A stretch of 47,781 nucleotides of DNA from the NCBI GenBank assembly GCA_016283755.1, contig JAEENO010000008.1, positions 1 through 47,781 of the forward strand. The letters are read 5' to 3'. A program made the position numbers and the translations under genes. The notes beneath the pieces are model-generated. The model made no database searches. It saw only the letters and a list, made by a program, of their open reading frames with translations, and was not told the origin of the DNA. Shown piece after piece: positions 44,289 through 47,781 of this stretch. Source of the DNA: Lachnospiraceae bacterium (GTDB lineage Bacteria > Bacillota > Clostridia > Lachnospirales > Lachnospiraceae). Numbering within the stretch: the stretch's first letter is position 1; each line of letters starts with the position of its first letter.

Positions 44289-45740
44289 ATGAGTAACGAA
44301 AACAGTAATAAAAAAGGCGTCGGTGCTTTGGATTTCTTCTGCATCGGTTTTGGTGCTATCGTAGGAGTAGGCTGGGCAGTATCCATTAATAACTGGATGG
44401 CTAACTGTGGTGGTCCGCTTCCTGCAGCAATAGGCTATATACTTGCACTTGTAATGATGATTCCGATAGCACTTGTATATTGTGAGCTTGCGCCTATGCT
44501 CCCTGTAGCGGGCGGCGGAATGGCATTCGCTTATAAGGCATTCGGTGAGAAAGTATCACTTCTTTCCGGATGGGCAGCATTTGGTGCATTTGTATCTATC
44601 ATCCCTTGGGAGGCTATTCAGATTACAACAATGCTTAGCTATTTATTCCCGGGAATCATAAGCGGTAAGCCGCTTTATACACTTGCAGGAACCGATATTT
44701 ATCTTGTAACGATTATAATCGGTACGGTATTCTCGATTCTGTTATTCCTTCTTAATATGAGGGGACTTGCTGCGGCAGCATCCGTACAGAAGGTACTTTG
44801 TATTATTCTTGTAGGTTCAGCTGTAATCGGTGCTGTATTTGCAGTTATAGGTGGTCACATTTCAAATCTTCAGCCTTTATATGACGGAACAATTAAGGCA
44901 GGCTTATCACATTCGAGCTTTATCGGAGGAGCACTTGCTATCCTTGCATCAGCACCATTCTTTCTTGCAGGATTTGAAACAATTCCGCAGGGAATCGAAG
45001 AAGCAGGTGGAGATGTTAAGAGCGTAGGTAAGATGGTTGTTTTATCCGTAGGACTTGCTTGCGTATTCTACTCGGTGCTTTTATTCGCATTCGGTATGGG
45101 AATGCCTTGGCAGGAGTTCTTTAAGCTTAATTCTCCTGCAGCAGCAGAGATGTTCAAACTTGTATATAAGGGTGGCCTTGGAGTATTCCTTTACTGGCTT
45201 ATTACACTCGGTTCTATAGCAGGTTTGTTTACAACATGGAACGGATTCTTTATTGCATCGGCTAACCTTTTAATGGCAATGGGACGTGCTTCACTTGTTC
45301 CTTCAGTATTTGCTAAGAAGGATAAGAACGGAGTTCCGCGTGCAGGACTTATTGTGTGCCTTGTACTTTCCTTAATCGGACCATTCCTCGGAATCGGTCT
45401 TATAGATGCGGTAACAAGCTTCTCAGCAGCAGCATTCGTTCTTTCCTGGATGATTACAGCATATTGCCTCATCCGTTTAAGAAAGACAATGCCTGATGCA
45501 AATCGTCCGTTCAAGATCCCGGGTGGTCTTCCAATGGCTTGGTTTGCAGCAATTGTTGCAACAGTTGTATTCATTCTCTTATTTGTTCCGGGTAACCCTG
45601 TATTTATGGGAACTACAGCAATTATAATGTTTATCGGCTGGATGGCAATCGGTATCATTCTTTACATTGCAAATGCGGGTAAGAGAAAAAGAATCGACCC
45701 TAAGGTTCGTGAAAATAACCTTTATCAGAATGCAAAATAA
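44289..45740 (+). CDS. APC-family amino acid permease
   Basis: 483 residues, about twelve membrane helices. The first helix holds the substrate-binding glycine motif (FCIGFGAIVGVGWAVSI). Later segments GFETIPQGIEEAGG and LITLGSIAGLFTTWNGF are typical of APC permeases. It lies 22 nt after the PLP enzyme gene and before a terminator, so the two probably form an uptake-and-breakdown pair for a sulfur amino acid; substrate unproven. Confidence 0.9.
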   Translation: MSNENSNKKGVGALDFFCIGFGAIVGVGWAVSINNWMANCGGPLPAAIGYILALVMMIPIALVYCELAPMLPVAGGGMAFAYKAFGEKVSLLSGWAAFGAFVSIIPWEAIQITTMLSYLFPGIISGKPLYTLAGTDIYLVTIIIGTVFSILLFLLNMRGLAAAASVQKVLCIILVGSAVIGAVFAVIGGHISNLQPLYDGTIKAGLSHSSFIGGALAILASAPFFLAGFETIPQGIEEAGGDVKSVGKMVVLSVGLACVFYSVLLFAFGMGMPWQEFFKLNSPAAAEMFKLVYKGGLGVFLYWLITLGSIAGLFTTWNGFFIASANLLMAMGRASLVPSVFAKKDKNGVPRAGLIVCLVLSLIGPFLGIGLIDAVTSFSAAAFVLSWMITAYCLIRLRKTMPDANRPFKIPGGLPMAWFAAIVATVVFILLFVPGNPVFMGTTAIIMFIGWMAIGIILYIANAGKRKRIDPKVRENNLYQNAK

Positions 45741-45761
45741 TTGAAAGTATGATATGATTTT

Positions 45762-45794
45762 AGGAGAGCATAAGTATTATGCTCTCCTTTTATT
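45762..45794 (+). terminator. Intrinsic terminator
   Basis: AGGAGAGCATAA (45762-45773), loop GTA, TTATGCTCTCCT (45777-45788), then a T tract. A perfect 12-bp stem ending the PLP enzyme-permease operon. Confidence 0.92.
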
Positions 45795-45818
45795 TTTGTA
45801 GATTAGCGAGGTAAAGAC

Positions 45819-46139
45819 ATGATCTCATCTAAGATGCTTATGGCGGATGTGCTTTTATATGCAGGTATTTCGTATATATTAACATCACTTTTTGATATAT
45901 ATGCGGGTAAGAGATTAGGACGTGAGACGGAAGGCTATAAGGCTTTACGTGTACAGCGCTTTATAACTCTTTGCGGAGTAAGCCTGGTAAGTATTATATT
46001 GCTTGTCTTGGCACTTATGGATTTTAAGATAAGTAAGAATGCAGAAAGCTTTCTTGGAGTACCGTATCTCGGATTCTGGTTTTATTATATGGTTTCCGTA
46101 TTTCACAGAGTTAAGGCTGAAAAAGGGAGGTTCTTTTAG
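45819..46139 (+). CDS. Small membrane protein of unknown function
   Basis: 106 residues with about three membrane helices (about 8-28, 48-70, 80-95) and basic loops. Not recognised. Its stop (46137-46139) is directly followed by the selA ATG, so the two are cotranscribed; the ribosome site of selA (GGGAGG) lies in its last codons. Confidence 0.7.
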   Translation: MISSKMLMADVLLYAGISYILTSLFDIYAGKRLGRETEGYKALRVQRFITLCGVSLVSIILLVLALMDFKISKNAESFLGVPYLGFWFYYMVSVFHRVKAEKGRFF

Positions 46140-47537
46140 ATGGCAAATGAGTTATTTAAGCTTTTACCTAAGATAGATGAGCTTTTTAAAAGACAGGATA
46201 TAAGCCATGCCATAGAAAAGTGCGGAAAAGAGCCTGTTAAGGAAGTCTTAAATGATGCACTTTCTAAGGTACGTGAGCTTGTAAAGAGCGGAGAGATTGA
46301 TACTGAAGATAATCTCAGAGTTAAGTGCGAAGAATTGATAAGCGAGTCTTTAAGAGGTTTAAACGAGGATGAGGGCTCGTTAAAGCGAGTAATTAATGCA
46401 ACCGGAGTCGTACTTCATACGAATCTGGGACGTGCACCGATGCCGCGTCGCTTAGTTGAGCGTCTTACGAATAACCTTCGAGGCTATATGAACCTTGAAT
46501 ATAATATTGAAAAGGGCGCAAGAGGCGAGAGATACGAGCATATAGAAGAGATAATCTGTAAGGTTACGGGCGCGGAGGCAGCCTTTGCGGTTAATAATAA
46601 CGCAGCAGCGGTAATGCTTATGTGTGCTGCACTTGGTACAAGAAAAGAGATAATCGTATCACGCGGTGAGCAGATAGAGATTGGCGGAAAGTTTAGAATT
46701 CCTGATATCATTAAGCGTTCAAATGCGAAGATGGTGGAAGTCGGAGCGACAAATAAGACTCATATAAGAGATTACGAAGAGGCAATAAGTGATAAAACTG
46801 CTGCAATATTAAAAGTTCATACAAGCAATTACAGGATCGTGGGCTTTACGGATAGCGTGGAAAGAGATGAATTGGTGAGTCTTGCGCATGCACATGGCAT
46901 TCCTGTAATAGAAGATTTGGGTTCGGGAGTATTAATAGATCTTTCGAGATACGGACTTAGAAAAGAGCCTACCGTTATGGATTCTTTAAAGGCAGGCGTA
47001 GATCTTGTATCATTTAGCGGCGATAAGCTATTAGGTGGTACCCAGGCGGGAATCATAGTCGGAAAGAAGGAATTAATAGAAAAGTGCAAGAAGCATCCTT
47101 TAACCCGTGCATTTAGAATAGATAAGATGCAGGCGCTTTTAATCGGGGAAATCTTTAAGATGTATGAAGACCCGGTATATGCGGTTAAGAATATACCTGT
47201 TCTTCGGATGCTTACGGAAGATGCGGCTGCAGTATGGTCTCGTGCGGAAAAGCTGTGTTTAATGATTGAGGGTATTAAGGAAAAGGGTGTAAATCTTGAT
47301 ATAATTGAGACAGATAATTACGCAGGCGGCGGTTCGCTTCCGGAAGAGAAGCTTAAGGGGGTAGCAATCAGGTTAAGCGATAAAGTGCCGGCCAACGTCC
47401 ATGCGGAGAATCTTCGCAAGATCAAGACACCGTTGATAGTCCGTGTTGAAGACAATGCGGTGATTATTGAACTTAGAACTATAGATGATGAAGAACTTAA
47501 GACTGTTGCTGATATTATCAACAAAGAATTTGCATAA
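46140..47537 (+). CDS. selA: L-seryl-tRNA(Sec) selenium transferase
   Basis: 465 residues, normal length. A PLP enzyme converting seryl-tRNA(Sec) to selenocysteyl-tRNA(Sec) with selenophosphate. The N-terminal helical domain is followed by [20 protein letters not shown], the glycine-rich [20 protein letters not shown] and the PLP lysine in [14 protein letters not shown]. selB follows 20 nt later, confirming a selenocysteine system. No selC-like tRNA or selD is in the window. Confidence 0.96.
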   Translation: MANELFKLLPKIDELFKRQDISHAIEKCGKEPVKEVLNDALSKVRELVKSGEIDTEDNLRVKCEELISESLRGLNEDEGSLKRVINATGVVLHTNLGRAPMPRRLVERLTNNLRGYMNLEYNIEKGARGERYEHIEEIICKVTGAEAAFAVNNNAAAVMLMCAALGTRKEIIVSRGEQIEIGGKFRIPDIIKRSNAKMVEVGATNKTHIRDYEEAISDKTAAILKVHTSNYRIVGFTDSVERDELVSLAHAHGIPVIEDLGSGVLIDLSRYGLRKEPTVMDSLKAGVDLVSFSGDKLLGGTQAGIIVGKKELIEKCKKHPLTRAFRIDKMQALLIGEIFKMYEDPVYAVKNIPVLRMLTEDAAAVWSRAEKLCLMIEGIKEKGVNLDIIETDNYAGGGSLPEEKLKGVAIRLSDKVPANVHAENLRKIKTPLIVRVEDNAVIIELRTIDDEELKTVADIINKEFA

Positions 47538-47557
47538 TTAAGAACTATTTGAGTAAA

Positions 47558-47781
47558 ATGATAGAGCATTTTATAATCGGAACTTCGGGGCATATAGATC
47601 ACGGTAAGACGGCTTTGATAAAAGCTCTTACGGATCGTGACCTTGATACCGCGAAGGAAGAAAAAGAACGTGGAATAACGATAAACTTAGGCTATACTTA
47701 CTTTGACCTTAAAGACGGTACCAAAGCAGGTATTATTGACGTGCCGGGACACGAGAAATTCTTACCTAATATGGTATCCGG
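47558..47781 (+). CDS. selB: Selenocysteine-specific elongation factor SelB (cut by window end)
   Basis: The first 74 codons are present. GTPase G1 motif [18 protein letters not shown]2 region [18 protein letters not shown]3 DVPGHEKFL, all as in SelB, which brings Sec-tRNA to UGA codons at SECIS elements. The start is taken as ATG 47558; an in-frame TTG at 47549 is possible, and neither has a strong ribosome site, so translation may be coupled to selA. Confidence 0.93.
   Translation, partial: MIEHFIIGTSGHIDHGKTALIKALTDRDLDTAKEEKERGITINLGYTYFDLKDGTKAGIIDVPGHEKFLPNMVS

Noticed and set aside
46140-47781. Selenocysteine (in-frame UGA) genes near selA-selB
   Set aside because: The stops of the neighbouring genes fit normal family lengths and no reading frame resumes with homology past a UGA within the window.

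Overview
The window looks like chromosome from a low-to-mid-GC anaerobic Firmicute, most likely a Lachnospiraceae-type Clostridium. The evidence is strong AGGAGG ribosome sites, tight +-strand operons, the conserved tig/clpP/clpX/lon/ysxC neighbourhood, a clostridial glycerol cluster (glpK, GlpA-like, FAD oxidoreductase, DUF1667), selA-selB, and gut-clostridial families (an ABC-F subfamily, a likely DUF6033, DUF4037). Almost everything is on the + strand. No tRNA, rRNA, CRISPR array or intact insertion sequence was seen.

Layout. 1-1161: a possible transposase tail and a HigBA/NadS-like toxin-antitoxin operon behind a consensus promoter with a palindromic operator. 1251-3826: two tandem CNNM/CorC-type membrane proteins. 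3953-9835: glycerol utilisation operon ending in a chemoreceptor. 9946-10326 (minus): orphan CdiA-C-like nuclease beside a gene remnant. 10654-15653: histidine utilisation (hutH-hutU-hutI) behind a leader that encodes an 18-residue peptide whose stop codon lies in an intrinsic terminator. 15665-17471: ABC-F ATPase behind its own leader terminator. 17553-19341: DUF6033-like and DUF4037 proteins. 19357-23322: heterodimeric ABC exporter behind a leader with a 40-residue ORF, a terminator and a GC-rich three-way-junction element, an arrangement like bmrBCD of Bacillus subtilis. 23369-25072: M3 peptidase.

25087-30501 is an accessory block between the M3 peptidase and trigger factor. It holds a probable type I toxin-antitoxin locus (33-residue hydrophobic peptide with a convergent antisense RNA), then a divergent Xre repressor and a four-gene cassette: zinc ribbon/coiled-coil protein, all-helical protein, zinc ribbon-TM2 protein, secreted papain-like protease with Fn3-like repeats. 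The Xre-cassette part is bracketed by two near-identical 36-nt terminator hairpins in direct orientation.

30573-39403 is the protein quality-control block (trigger factor with an unusual Lys/Ala-rich tail, an inserted chemoreceptor, ClpP, ClpX, Lon, YsxC). It is followed by a Zn/Mn-type ABC transporter, an AI-2E-like permease, methionine gamma-lyase/cystathionine synthase with an APC permease, and selA plus the start of selB, which is cut by the window end.

The recurring theme is control by premature termination. Operons for histidine degradation, ABC-F and the ABC exporter, and possibly glpK, each have an intrinsic terminator between promoter and first gene, and two of these leaders contain a well-formed small ORF. 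All functional calls come from reading motifs; no database search or RNA-folding run was possible.
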